Shown here: positions 1 through 8,065 of the stretch, one piece after another | How the letters are laid out: every line of letters starts with the position of its first letter | How positions within the stretch are numbered: the first letter of the stretch is position 1 | Source of the DNA: Crocinitomicaceae bacterium | Lineage (GTDB): Bacteria; Bacteroidota; Bacteroidia; Flavobacteriales_D; Crocinitomicaceae | Length of the DNA: 64,000 bases | Assembly: GCA_020635955.1 (NCBI GenBank) | Contig: JACJYW010000011.1 | Location: 62,001-126,000, forward strand | Reading direction: 5' to 3' | The notes under the pieces: model-generated | What the model saw: the letters and a program-made list of their open reading frames with translations, nothing else | The model's database searches: none | What the model was told of the DNA's origin: nothing | Translations under genes and position numbers: made by a program

Positions 1-18
1 CAGGGTAGATTTACTCAT
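1..18 (-). CDS. possible 5' end of a gene running off the window
   Basis: The first 18 bases read on the minus strand as ATG followed by codons for Ser-Lys-Ser-Thr-Leu, open to the window edge. A perfect TAnnTTTG (-7) element lies at 25-32 on the same strand, six bases upstream of this ATG. That would give a very short or absent leader. With only six codons visible, no function can be assigned and the call rests on the promoter-like context. Confidence 0.3.
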
Positions 19-92
19 ACTACACAAAAATACAGAGTTCGTTAACCCAATTCATGGTATGAAGGAACAGATATACACAGACAAATGTGAAC

Positions 93-698
93 TCAAAAGT
101 CCAATTTCAACTGTTCATCTGCCAGCAACTTAAAAGACATTCTGTGAATTGGTGATGGCCCAAACTCTTCAATGGCCGCTCTATGTTTGACTGTAGGATA
201 ACCTTTGTTGTTTTTCCAATCGTAATGCGGGAAATTTTCGGCAGCTTCTTTCATCAGATGATCTCTGGTAACTTTTGCTATAACTGACGCAGCTGCGATC
301 GATCTGTATTTTCCATCTCCTTTTATGATACAGGCATGCTCTATTCCGGGATAGGGATTGAATCTATTTCCGTCAATCAAAAGAAATTCTGGTAAAACCT
401 GTAGTTGAGCAATTGCTCTGTGCATGGCTTCAAAGGAAGCATTCAGTATATTGATCTTGTCAATCTCAAGATGATCAACTATTCCTACACCCCAGGCAAT
501 TGCTTTCTCTTTAATGATGGGAAACAATGTTTCTCTTTGTTTATCCGTCATTTTTTTTGAGTCATTCAAATAGGGATGTGTGAAATTTTTATCAAGGATT
601 ACGGCAGCGGCGACTACCGGCCCCGCTAAACATCCTCTGCCTGCCTCATCACAGCCTGCCTCTACAACGCCTTTAGAATATGCAATTTTCAACCCCAT
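93..698 (-). CDS. rnhB: ribonuclease HII
   Basis: Cleaves the RNA strand of RNA-DNA hybrids and removes ribonucleotides misincorporated in DNA; cytoplasmic, metal-dependent. The 201-residue length is normal for the family. The N-terminal motif with the acidic pair Asp17-Glu18 (GCDEAGRG) is the RNase HII signature. Further catalytic acids are at Asp109 (LLIDGN) and Asp146 (AKVTRDHLM). It stands alone here, transcribed away from the secreted-protein pair to its right across a 201-bp divergent spacer. Nothing is odd in length or motif content, so the assignment is firm. Confidence 0.97.
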   Translation of the reverse strand: MGLKIAYSKGVVEAGCDEAGRGCLAGPVVAAAVILDKNFTHPYLNDSKKMTDKQRETLFPIIKEKAIAWGVGIVDHLEIDKINILNASFEAMHRAIAQLQVLPEFLLIDGNRFNPYPGIEHACIIKGDGKYRSIAAASVIAKVTRDHLMKEAAENFPHYDWKNNKGYPTVKHRAAIEEFGPSPIHRMSFKLLADEQLKLDF

Positions 699-899
699 GC
701 GGATATTTTTACATTTGAATTAATCAATTCTCTTTTTCCGACTTACCGCCTAAAGATCGAAAAAATAATTTCTTATCTTCGGTCAACCTTTGGCATAAGA
801 ATTGCGTCTATTGGTTGTATTTAACTGCGGTTATTACACTACAAGTCAAGATTTATAAAGGATTTAGGATTGTAGAAGAATTAAGAATTAAATCAAGAA

Positions 900-1274
900 A
901 TGATGAAAAAGTTTTTAGGATTAGCATTTGGTTTGTTATTGACAGTTTTCACTTATGCTCAGTCGCATGTTTCTTTTAATGATGCTGCTTCAGGGTATGA
1001 TAAAACTGCTGTTACTACATTTCACTTTACGTTTGACGGTACTTTCAAATTAGATGACCTGAACAATAATGCTGCGTATTACACGGATTATTTTTCTGTG
1101 GCTGTTGAAACAAAAGATGCAGGATTTTCAGTGACCATTACATTGGCTCAGGATGACGAAATGTCAAGAAGAGTAATAACAAGATATATGGTTACCAATA
1201 AAGTTGAGCATGTTACTGTGAATGGCACTGACCTTGCGTTAGATGAGTTCATGGGAGACTACATCATGCTTTAA
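900..1274 (+). CDS. small secreted protein, paralogue A of a tandem pair
   Basis: 124 residues with a clear signal peptide (MMKKFLGLAFGLLLTVFTYA, cut near AQS). The mature part starts HVSFNDAASGYDKTAVTTFHF and is similar along its length to the next gene downstream (VTFTDAGQGYNKNATTIFHF). The two are therefore tandem duplicates, 20 bp apart and probably co-transcribed. I recognise no known family; no cysteines or lipobox are visible in the mature part. The ATG at 903 is an equally possible start. Function unknown; likely periplasmic or exported. Confidence 0.75.
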   Translation: MMKKFLGLAFGLLLTVFTYAQSHVSFNDAASGYDKTAVTTFHFTFDGTFKLDDLNNNAAYYTDYFSVAVETKDAGFSVTITLAQDDEMSRRVITRYMVTNKVEHVTVNGTDLALDEFMGDYIML

Positions 1275-1294
1275 TCAGCTTAAAAACAATTGTT

Positions 1295-1669
1295 ATGAAA
1301 AAATTGATTTTCATATTTAGCCTGGTCATTATGACCCAGTTGGCATTTTCTCAAACTGCAGTAACTTTTACAGATGCTGGTCAGGGTTATAATAAAAATG
1401 CTACTACTATTTTTCATTTTTCTGTTGATAATTCGATATCTCAGCAAACGCTTGCAGGTTATCCTGCTGTATTGGAAAATTGTTTCGCTATCACGATCAC
1501 GGATAATGGTAATGGACATGACCTCACGTTAGCATTAGTTGAGGACAATCATTCTAACAGATTAACTGTAATGCGTTATTTTATGATCATTGGCGTTGCA
1601 GAGATCAGTGCTGATGGAAGCAACCATATATTAGAAGATTTCATCTCTACTTACGTTGTAGACATGTAA
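1295..1669 (+). CDS. small secreted protein, paralogue B of a tandem pair
   Basis: 124 residues, the same length as its upstream paralogue, with signal peptide MKKLIFIFSLVIMTQLAFSQ. Shared landmarks include the VTF-D-A-GYxKxATTxFHF opening, a central NCFAITITDNG/DYFSVAVETKD strand region, a run of Leu-Ala-x-x-(E/Q)-D-(D/N) followed by an Arg and 'M-R-Y', and a C-terminal 'EDFxxxY'. Divergence between the copies is high, so the duplication is not recent. A T-tract hairpin follows at 1691-1724. Function unknown. Confidence 0.75.
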   Translation: MKKLIFIFSLVIMTQLAFSQTAVTFTDAGQGYNKNATTIFHFSVDNSISQQTLAGYPAVLENCFAITITDNGNGHDLTLALVEDNHSNRLTVMRYFMIIGVAEISADGSNHILEDFISTYVVDM

Positions 1670-1690
1670 GTAAAGGCTTTAATAAATTTA

Positions 1691-1724
1691 AAACCCATTG
1701 ATTTTCAATTGATGGGTTTTTTTA
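1691..1724 (+). terminator. Rho-independent terminator after the secreted pair
   Basis: A ten-pair stem (CCCATTGATT with AATTGATGGG, two G-T pairs) with a TTC loop is followed by seven T. It lies 22 bp after the stop of the second secreted paralogue. Confidence 0.75.
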
Positions 1725-1840
1725 TTTTCCATTTGGAAATTTCAATAGGTTTTCTTAATTTGTTATTCTCGTCACCTTAAGATTCACTCTCCTCACAAAT
1801 TGGATTGAGATGCTTTTGGCGGCTATAAAACTCAAAAACT

Positions 1841-2125
1841 ATGCAAGAAGTCTTAACCCCAGTCCTTATAGAAAAGGAAGCAATAGCTAGTCTATCGTTC
1901 AAAAACACACCGAACTTTAACCAACACCCCGGACTGAGAAATAAATTAGAACAAGCCACTCATTTGGGTAACATTGGAAAAGTGAAATTCCACATTGATT
2001 TTTATGCTGACTCTGGCCTTAAATCAGTTCAAACAACAATTTGGGCAACTGGTAATAAATTTATTTGCCTAAAAGGCGGAGTTTGGATTCCAATATCTAA
2101 AATAGTAGATATAAGATTTTTATAA
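1841..2125 (+). CDS. hypothetical protein, 94 aa
   Basis: A short cytoplasmic-looking protein without signal peptide or membrane segment. The C-terminal half alternates hydrophobic and polar residues (VKFHIDFYAD, VQTTIWATGNKFICLKGGVWIPISKI), suggesting a small beta-rich fold. The pattern of a beta-hairpin ending in an 'IPI-x-x-I' tail resembles small conserved Bacteroidota proteins, but I cannot name a family. It has its own terminator (2147-2176), so it is probably a single-gene unit. Function unknown. Confidence 0.7.
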   Translation: MQEVLTPVLIEKEAIASLSFKNTPNFNQHPGLRNKLEQATHLGNIGKVKFHIDFYADSGLKSVQTTIWATGNKFICLKGGVWIPISKIVDIRFL

Positions 2126-2146
2126 TAATAGCTAGTTAATTTATCA

Positions 2147-2176
2147 TAAAAAGCGACTTTCGGGTCGCTTTTTTAA
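2147..2176 (+). terminator. Rho-independent terminator
   Basis: AAAAAGCGAC, six-base loop, GTCGCTTTTTT: a ten-pair stem including the A/T tails, ending in a T run. It lies 21 bp after the 94-residue gene. Confidence 0.85.
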
Positions 2177-2232
2177 TTTTAGAAATACAAGAATAGAGCA
2201 CAAGAAAAAATGAAAAAGCTTGGCTTTTCTCT

Positions 2233-2240
2233 TAACTTTG
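2233..2240 (+). promoter_or_regulatory. putative -7 element of the dsbD promoter
   Basis: TAACTTTG matches the Bacteroidota -7 consensus TAnnTTTG exactly and lies 22 bp before the dsbD ATG. No good TTTG is seen at the expected -33 spacing, so this is a partial match only. Confidence 0.45.
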
Positions 2241-2262
2241 AAAGTCAACTATACATACAATT

Positions 2263-4707
2263 ATGCTAAACAGAGTATTCTTATTTCTAGCGATCGCAAT
2301 TTTACCCACTTTCCTATTTTCTCAGGATGATCAAATGCCAAATTCGGTAGATGAAGTTATTAAATGGAACTTCTCGGTTGAATATGATGGCTGTGATGCT
2401 TATTTGGTTTTTAAAGTAGATCAAAAAGATGGCTGGCATATATACTCTCAGGTACAGCCAGATGGTGCTATTGCCTATCCGACAGAATTTACGTTTGCTC
2501 CAAGTGCAGATTATGAACTGATTGGTACAGCCAAAGAATTTGGTGCAGAAGATCATTCTAACGAAGGCTTCCCTGAAAAATATTTCCCTGGTAAACTGGC
2601 CAAATTCAAACAAAAGATCAAGATCAAATCTGAAAAGGATTTTACAGTAAAAGTTGAATACGGATTCATGGCTTGTAAAACGGCATGTTTTCCTCCTGAC
2701 TTTAGAGAGTATTCTTTCAAAGTAAAAGGTAAAACAGCTGATTGTGATGCAAGCGGTGAGGTAGATCAGGAGAATAATCCTGAGAATGGCAATGAAGAGG
2801 ATGAAGCAGATGAAGAAATCATTAAATCTCCAATTGGATTCCAAGTATTTGCCACTTATTCATCAAAAACAGATTACGAGATAGTTATTAATCCCATTAT
2901 TAATAGCGCAAATTACCTATTGGGACAATCTAAAGAAAAGCCATTTGATGTTAAAATTTCAGGCAAATTCGAATCTGCAGGTGAAATGGCATTTCCTCAA
3001 TTCAAAGATTCATTGGTGATAGGGAGAAATGAAAAAATGTATGTATATGATAATGGAGCATTAACTCAGAAAATCAAAATTAACCCAAATGATTCTTCAC
3101 AAATCGTTTCTGTCTCAATCAATTATAAAGGATTGGATACTCTCGGAAATATTTTTTCACATAAGGAAACGGTTTTTTCGGTACCACTTGAAAAGGCATT
3201 CTTTGCAGAAAACTCGGATGGTGTTTCCGGCAGATCCTACTGGGGAATTTTTTTCCTGGCCTTTGGAGGGGGACTGCTCGCCCTACTAACACCTTGCGTA
3301 TTCCCTATGATACCAATGACTGTATCATTTTTTACTAAAGGCGCAACAGATAAGAAAAAAGGACTTTTCAGAGGAGTTATGTACGGATTATTTATTTTCT
3401 TAATTTACGTATTGCTCAGTTCCCCCTTTCATTTGGTTGACAAATTAGACCCTAGTATTCTTAATGGAATAGGGACGAATGGACCATTGAACTTATTCTT
3501 TTTCGCAATGCTTGCTCTTTTTGCAATTTCTTTTCTTGGTGCATTCGAAATTACAATGCCAAGTAAATTAACAAATGGCGCAGATAAAAAATCAAACTTG
3601 GGAGGATTAATAGGTATATTTTTCATGGCTTTGACTCTTGCTTTGGTTTCATTTTCGTGCACTGGACCTATTCTTGGTGGTTTGCTTGCAAGCGCCTCAT
3701 CTGCTGAAGGTGGAGCATGGAATCTAACCGTAGGAATGGCTGGTTTTGGAGTTGCATTGGGACTTCCATTTGCTTTATTTGCGATTTTTCCTGGATGGCT
3801 TAATAGATTGCCTCAATCAGGTGGTTGGTTGAATAATGTAAAAGTTGTTCTGGGATTATTAGAATTAGCCCTGGCATTCAAATTTTTATCTGTTGCTGAT
3901 ATATATTGGGACTCTCACTTGCTTGAGAGAGAATTATTTATCGCTATTTGGGCAGGGATTTTCTTAGTCATGGCTATATACTTATTCGGTGTATTTAGAA
4001 CCAAACATGATAGTCCTACTCAAGGACTTGGAACATTCCGCGTAGTAGTTGGTATAATTGCTCTTATTTTTTCATTGTATTTAATACCAGGGCTTTTTGG
4101 AGCTCCTGTCAAATTAATCTCAGCTTTTGCTCCACCAGAAAATTATTCTGAGATCCCTCATGGAATTCATGGATCTGAACCGCCACTGCCTGAAGGAGCA
4201 AGTTATGAACACAATTTGGTAGTATTCCATGATTTTAAAGATGCCGAAAGACACGCCAAAGAAGAAGGAAAACCAATAATGATTGATTTTACTGGTGAAA
4301 ACTGTGTGAACTGTCGTAAAATGGAAAATAATGTTTGGTCAGATGAAAAAGTTCATGAATTAATGAATAATGATTTCGTTATTGCATCACTTTATGTTGA
4401 CGACAGAGAAAAATTACCACAACCAGAAACTTCACCTTATTCAGGAAGAAAACTTGAAACATGGGGGGATAAATGGGCTGATTGGCAATCAATTGTATTT
4501 AAAAAGAATTCCCAGCCTCAATATGTCATACTTGATAAAAATGGTGGAATGATCAATTCTGATGCATCTTACAGAACACACGGAAAGCCTGATAAATTTG
4601 AAGAGTGGTTAAAATCTGGTAAAGATCAATACAAACTTAGAGGTGATATTCCTATTATTTATGGCCAGATAGTACCGAACGCGCAAAACGACCCTTCTGA
4701 TAATTAG
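2263..4707 (+). CDS. dsbD: thiol:disulfide interchange protein DsbD
   Basis: Moves reducing power from cytoplasmic thioredoxin across the inner membrane to periplasmic disulfide reductases and cytochrome c maturation. The 814 residues read in order: signal peptide (about 1-20), DsbD-alpha-like N domain (about 30-155) with Cys138 and Cys142 in CKTAC, and an acidic linker (about 165-185). The multi-helix DsbD/CcdA membrane core (about 325-625) carries Cys345 (TPCVFP) and Cys466 (SFSCTGP). A C-terminal thioredoxin domain carries CVNC at 681-684. All three redox Cys pairs are present, so the relay looks intact. It is longer than E. coli DsbD because of the linker and an extra domain between N domain and core. 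Confidence 0.95.
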   Translation: MLNRVFLFLAIAILPTFLFSQDDQMPNSVDEVIKWNFSVEYDGCDAYLVFKVDQKDGWHIYSQVQPDGAIAYPTEFTFAPSADYELIGTAKEFGAEDHSNEGFPEKYFPGKLAKFKQKIKIKSEKDFTVKVEYGFMACKTACFPPDFREYSFKVKGKTADCDASGEVDQENNPENGNEEDEADEEIIKSPIGFQVFATYSSKTDYEIVINPIINSANYLLGQSKEKPFDVKISGKFESAGEMAFPQFKDSLVIGRNEKMYVYDNGALTQKIKINPNDSSQIVSVSINYKGLDTLGNIFSHKETVFSVPLEKAFFAENSDGVSGRSYWGIFFLAFGGGLLALLTPCVFPMIPMTVSFFTKGATDKKKGLFRGVMYGLFIFLIYVLLSSPFHLVDKLDPSILNGIGTNGPLNLFFFAMLALFAISFLGAFEITMPSKLTNGADKKSNLGGLIGIFFMALTLALVSFSCTGPILGGLLASASSAEGGAWNLTVGMAGFGVALGLPFALFAIFPGWLNRLPQSGGWLNNVKVVLGLLELALAFKFLSVADIYWDSHLLERELFIAIWAGIFLVMAIYLFGVFRTKHDSPTQGLGTFRVVVGIIALIFSLYLIPGLFGAPVKLISAFAPPENYSEIPHGIHGSEPPLPEGASYEHNLVVFHDFKDAERHAKEEGKPIMIDFTGENCVNCRKMENNVWSDEKVHELMNNDFVIASLYVDDREKLPQPETSPYSGRKLETWGDKWADWQSIVFKKNSQPQYVILDKNGGMINSDASYRTHGKPDKFEEWLKSGKDQYKLRGDIPIIYGQIVPNAQNDPSDN

Positions 4708-4746
4708 GATTAGTATCAAATAATCCCTCATTACATACAAATAAGA

Positions 4747-4779
4747 AAAGTCCCGGTTGAATAGCCGGGATTTTTTTGT
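4747..4779 (+). terminator. Rho-independent terminator after dsbD
   Basis: TCCCGG and CCGGGA form the stem around a short loop, followed by a seven-T tract. Confidence 0.8.
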
Positions 4780-4888
4780 TACTTTTTTTCAAGGGCTGTA
4801 TTATTGAAATGTACTTGGAATCAAAACGTTAATTAATCCTAACAAATTATTACTGAACGTATTTTGATCTAACTTGTATAGAGTAGAA

Positions 4889-5536
4889 ATGATACAACCT
4901 ATTAAATATATCTCCTGGATGATCATGACGCTTTTTGCGGCATTTCTCTTTGCCATTACAGCAGAGTATTTATCCTTTAGATCGGATATTAACTTTTTGC
5001 AGGTAAAGCAGGATGTAGTTTTTGATACGGTTTGGCGTCCCACTTTCTATTTACATGTGATAAGTGGAATGCTGATCATCTTAATTGGACCTTTTCAATT
5101 CTTGAAAAAATTCAGAAACAAAAATCTGGAACTGCATAGAAAATTAGGGAAGATCTATGCATACGGCATCTTAATGTTGGGCGCTCCAACAGGTTTGATC
5201 ATGGCATTTTATGCTGAAGGAGGAATTCCCTCAACCATATCATTCATCATCATGAGTTTGTTATGGTTCATTACTACCCTGATGGCTGTAATTACTGTGG
5301 TTAAAAAAGACATTATATCTCATCAAAAATGGATGTACCGTTCCTATGCTTTATCATTCGCCGCGGTTACCTTACGCCTTTTAGTGCCATTAATGTCATG
5401 GTACACTGAATTGAGTTACGATTTTATAGTAGTGAGCACAGCCTGGTTAAGCTGGATCATTAACCTGTTTGTTGTGGAACTACTAATATTTTATGTTTTC
5501 AAACCAAAAAAGAAAGAGCTAAACTATAAACCTTAA
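4889..5536 (+). CDS. DUF2306 multi-pass membrane protein
   Basis: 215 residues from the ATG; a TTG five codons upstream is possible but less likely. About six or seven hydrophobic segments are visible: near residues 10-27, 52-70, 96-112, 120-140, 158-172 and 182-203. Loop motifs include LQVKQDVVFDTVWRPTFYLH, LHRKLGKIYAYGI and SHQKWMYRSYALS, the latter two with the conserved His-rich 'H-x-K-x-G' and 'H-x-x-W-M-x-R' patterns of DUF2306 proteins. The family's function is unknown. It is followed 10 bp later by a small secreted protein, probably in the same transcript. Confidence 0.8.
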   Translation: MIQPIKYISWMIMTLFAAFLFAITAEYLSFRSDINFLQVKQDVVFDTVWRPTFYLHVISGMLIILIGPFQFLKKFRNKNLELHRKLGKIYAYGILMLGAPTGLIMAFYAEGGIPSTISFIIMSLLWFITTLMAVITVVKKDIISHQKWMYRSYALSFAAVTLRLLVPLMSWYTELSYDFIVVSTAWLSWIINLFVVELLIFYVFKPKKKELNYKP

Positions 5537-5546
5537 AATTAAAACT

Positions 5547-5963
5547 ATGAAAAAGTACTTCGCACTAACAGTTGTTGCAGCTTTCTTGCTTGCCATGAGT
5601 TCGTTCGTTCATTCTTCTGAAGATAATGATGGAGAAGATGATAAAGTCACCAATTCTGAGGTATGGGATTATATGCACGAAAACGTCTTCAAAAAACTCT
5701 ACACCCTTGTAGATTATGATGGCAAAAAATCATTCAGTCGTTGTCCTTCAGGTTTTGGACAATACATGGATACTGATGCTACTACAAATGATTTCGTTTT
5801 CGGAACAATTACCTATGCTCAGGGATGTGACAGAGATGATTACTGTTTGTATAAAATTGACTGGAACAAAAAAGAAACCTTCCTTAGAAAATCTGAAAAG
5901 GAAGCATACGTTGCGTTAGATACCTTTGTAAAGAACAATAAGGTGAAGACTGCAAAGATCTAA
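5547..5963 (+). CDS. small secreted acidic protein, unknown
   Basis: 138 residues with signal peptide MKKYFALTVVAAFLLAMSSFVHS. An acidic stretch (EDNDGEDD) follows the cleavage site. The mature part has three Cys: SRCPSGFG, AQGCDRDDYC. No domain recognised. Ten bp separate it from the DUF2306 gene, so co-transcription is likely, and a terminator overlaps the end of the convergent yidD. Function unknown. Confidence 0.7.
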   Translation: MKKYFALTVVAAFLLAMSSFVHSSEDNDGEDDKVTNSEVWDYMHENVFKKLYTLVDYDGKKSFSRCPSGFGQYMDTDATTNDFVFGTITYAQGCDRDDYCLYKIDWNKKETFLRKSEKEAYVALDTFVKNNKVKTAKI

Positions 5964-5983
5964 TAATGCAATAGGGTTTGAGG

Positions 5984-6017
5984 TGAGGTCCTTCCTTAAT
6001 TGGGAGGGCCTTTTTTA
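5984..6017. terminator. bidirectional terminator between convergent units
   Basis: GGTCCTTCC, TTAATT loop, GGGAGGGCC then six T. The stem includes two G-T pairs. It ends inside the stop codon of minus-strand yidD and can serve the plus-strand secreted gene. Confidence 0.7.
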
Positions 6018-6260
6018 ATGCTTATGCTTCTTAGGATTTTCAGGAACAGGATCCTCCCCCATACCTCCCCAGGGATGACAGGATGAGATACGTTTAATTC
6101 CCAACCAACTGCCTTTTAATGGGCCCCATTCCTTAATGGCCTGGATCATATAGTTGCTGCAGGTAGGATTATACCTGCACGATTGTGGCAAAATAGGTGA
6201 GATCAGATACTGGTATATCTTAACCGGAAAAATAAAGATCGCATTGATGATCCGCATCAT
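6015..6260 (-). CDS. yidD: membrane protein insertion efficiency factor YidD
   Basis: 81 residues. YidD is a small amphipathic inner-face protein that helps YidC insert membrane proteins. The signature is clear: an N-terminal amphipathic helix, YQYLISPILPQSCRYNPTCSNYMIQAI with the two conserved Cys (CRYNPTCS), and CHPWGGMGEDPVP near the C-terminus. In many bacteria it sits between rnpA and yidC; here it is instead coupled by a four-base overlap to a zinc-ribbon protein. Either of two adjacent Met codons could start it. Confidence 0.95.
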   Translation of the reverse strand: MMRIINAIFIFPVKIYQYLISPILPQSCRYNPTCSNYMIQAIKEWGPLKGSWLGIKRISSCHPWGGMGEDPVPENPKKHKH

Positions 6261-6634
6261 TTTACATAAGATTCTCTGACAACCAGTGCATACGTTCCAT
6301 CTTCCAATTGAATATATCCCTGATCATAACAAAAGTAGTATTTACCGCCCTTTTTGGTTTCATACGTATTGGTGAAATAGGCGAAATTATATCCATCTTC
6401 CATTAAGACGGTTACATCTACCTTTGCCTTACCATTTGGATTGTGTTTTGCCAAAATTCTTCTGTTCTTTCTAAGAATATTGTTGACTTTTCGCATGTAA
6501 TTGGAATAGTCTTTGTTCTCTTCATTATGAGCAGCAGAACGACAATAATCCGAACAGAATTTCTTGTCACGGCGCCCAAAAAGTTCAGTGCCACAATTTT
6601 GACAAAGTCGTTTCTCCTCCTTTTGTTTACTCAT
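6257..6634 (-). CDS. zinc-ribbon protein coupled to yidD
   Basis: 125 residues. The N-terminus carries a four-Cys zinc-binding pattern: CQNCG, then CSDYC after 13 residues (about residues 11-30), resembling short treble-clef or MYM-like zinc fingers. A basic helix follows (NYMRKVNNILRKNRRILAKHN). A C-terminal region, TYETKKGGKYYFCYDQGYIQLEDGTYALV, looks like a small beta domain. It overlaps yidD by four bases (ATGA), so the two are translationally coupled. The proteins of this type that I know of in Bacteroidota are uncharacterised; a role in nucleic-acid binding is only a guess. Confidence 0.75.
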   Translation of the reverse strand: MSKQKEEKRLCQNCGTELFGRRDKKFCSDYCRSAAHNEENKDYSNYMRKVNNILRKNRRILAKHNPNGKAKVDVTVLMEDGYNFAYFTNTYETKKGGKYYFCYDQGYIQLEDGTYALVVRESYVK

Positions 6635-6669
6635 AATTGAATTTGAAGATAGTAATTATAGCTTATAGT

Positions 6670-6803
6670 TTATTAGTGTGTAGATCTTAGAGTGTAGATG
6701 TAATTTGGAAGACTCAATGTTTAATGTATAACTTAATTAGCATATTATCTTGATAATTCATTAGCACATTAACACATTAAACCATTAGCACATCAATAAT
6801 TAC
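6670..6803. repeat. low-complexity intergenic repeat region (ATTAGCACATTA type)
   Basis: The spacer between the zinc-ribbon gene and the DUF58 gene contains GTGTAGAT twice and several ATTAGCACAT / TTAACACATTA units. The same words recur at about 48050-48235 next to nadK, so this is a dispersed non-coding repeat family rather than unique spacer. Confidence 0.55.
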
Positions 6804-6825
6804 TATCTTTCCGTTAGAAATAGAG

Positions 6826-7752
6826 ATGTACGGGAAAATTGACATACACGAATTAGCCAAATTTGGCAACCTGGAGTTTGTTGCTAAACAAGTTGTGGAA
6901 GGATTCATAACCGGTATGCACCGTTCTCCCTTTCATGGATTTTCAGTTGAATTTGCCGAACACAGACTTTATAATACAGGAGAAAGTACCAAGCATATTG
7001 ACTGGAAACTCTTTGCAAAGACCGATAAGCTATTTGTTAAAAGATATGAAGAGGAAACCAATCTGAGATGCAGAATAATTCTGGATGTTTCTTCCTCCAT
7101 GTATTTTCCTGAGATCTCGAATGAATATCCGCTTAATAAATTAGGTTTTAGTGTATATGCTATTGCTTCACTGGTGGAGATCCTAAAAAAGCAAAGAGAC
7201 GGAGTTGGTTTAACCATTTTTGAAGACAAAATTCTGTCAGATACGGCGATCAAAACTTCAGCTGCACATCACCGAAGATTGTATCATGAATTGGAACAAT
7301 TAATGGTAAAGCAGCAGGAGCATTTAAATCATAAAACTTCTTTGGCTAATATTCTTCACAACGTGGCAGAAACAAATCACCGAAGATCTTTGATCGTTAT
7401 TTTCTCAGATTTCTTTAGCAATGAGTCTTTAGATGAGATCACTGACGCATTCCTGCATTTGAAGCATAACAAGCATGAAGTACTGCTTTTCCATGTGATC
7501 GATAAAAAGCATGAAGCTGAACTTAATTTCCCTAATAAGCCTACCACATTCATTGACCTTGAAACAGGTGAAAAAGTAAAATTGCACCCCTCTGAGATCA
7601 AGAAATCATTCCAAAAAGAAGTGGATGCTGTCACAAAAGAGTTAAAATTAAAATGTACTCAATTCAAGATAGATTTTGTGGAAGCAGATATAAAAGAGGG
7701 AGTTGAGTTTGTCTTACAGCAGTATTTGATCAAACGACAAAAAATTATTTAA
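6826..7752 (+). CDS. DUF58 domain protein
   Basis: 308 residues. DUF58 proteins carry a von Willebrand A-like fold and are usually partners of MoxR-type AAA+ ATPases. The N-terminal DUF58 signature is visible (HRSPFHGFSVEFAEHRLYNTGESTKHIDWKLFAKTDKLFVKRYEEET), followed by a MIDAS-like metal site DVSSSM at Asp87-Ser91. No MoxR or Bat gene is adjacent, so it is either a stray copy or works with a MoxR encoded elsewhere. A TATCTTTC box 16 bp upstream of the ATG is a weak -7 candidate. Confidence 0.88.
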   Translation: MYGKIDIHELAKFGNLEFVAKQVVEGFITGMHRSPFHGFSVEFAEHRLYNTGESTKHIDWKLFAKTDKLFVKRYEEETNLRCRIILDVSSSMYFPEISNEYPLNKLGFSVYAIASLVEILKKQRDGVGLTIFEDKILSDTAIKTSAAHHRRLYHELEQLMVKQQEHLNHKTSLANILHNVAETNHRRSLIVIFSDFFSNESLDEITDAFLHLKHNKHEVLLFHVIDKKHEAELNFPNKPTTFIDLETGEKVKLHPSEIKKSFQKEVDAVTKELKLKCTQFKIDFVEADIKEGVEFVLQQYLIKRQKII

Positions 7753-7769
7753 ATAAAAAGCATGTATAC

Positions 7770-7800
7770 TTTGCTTCATTAAAAAAAATATATACTTTTG
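7770..7800 (+). promoter_or_regulatory. promoter of tRNA-Asp
   Basis: TTTG at 7770-7773, a 19-bp spacer, then TACTTTTG at 7793-7800: an excellent match to the Bacteroidota -33/-7 consensus. It lies 40 bp before the mature tRNA start. Confidence 0.7.
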
Positions 7801-7840
7801 TGTCCGCTTTTAGAGAAAAGCTATTTACTCTTAAAATATT

Positions 7841-7914
7841 GGTTTGGTAGTTCAGTTGGTTAGAATACATGCCTGTCACGCATGGGGTCGCGGGTTCGAG
7901 TCCCGTCCAGACCG
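7841..7914 (+). tRNA. tRNA-Asp (GTC)
   Basis: 74 nt. The acceptor stem GGTTTGG pairs with CCAGACC (one T-G), with discriminator G. The D arm, a perfect anticodon stem CATGC/GCATG with loop CTGTCAC (anticodon GTC at 7875-7877) and the T arm GCGGGTTCGAGTCCCGT are all intact. CCA is not encoded. A terminator follows directly. Confidence 0.96.
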
Positions 7915-7916
7915 CA

Positions 7917-7949
7917 AAAAAGCTTCTCATTTTTGAGGAGCTTTTTTGA
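7917..7949 (+). terminator. Rho-independent terminator of tRNA-Asp
   Basis: AAAAAAGCTTCTCA, a short T loop, TGAGGAGCTTTTTT: a 14-pair stem with one T-G pair, directly after the tRNA. It also explains why open frames crossing this tRNA are not genes. Confidence 0.85.
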
Positions 7950-8065
7950 TTTTCCACCCAATCCTTTCTTAACAGGCAATAAACTGTTATCACAGACATC
8001 TTATGTGACCAAAGTTCCAATTCCTTCAAAACAATCTTTGTTCCTTGCTAAAAATTGCAAACATT

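Noticed and set aside
2314..2844. 176-codon antisense frame inside dsbD
   Set aside because: Fully contained in a conserved gene; Cys/Phe/Ile-rich composition is typical of the antisense strand of AT-rich coding DNA.
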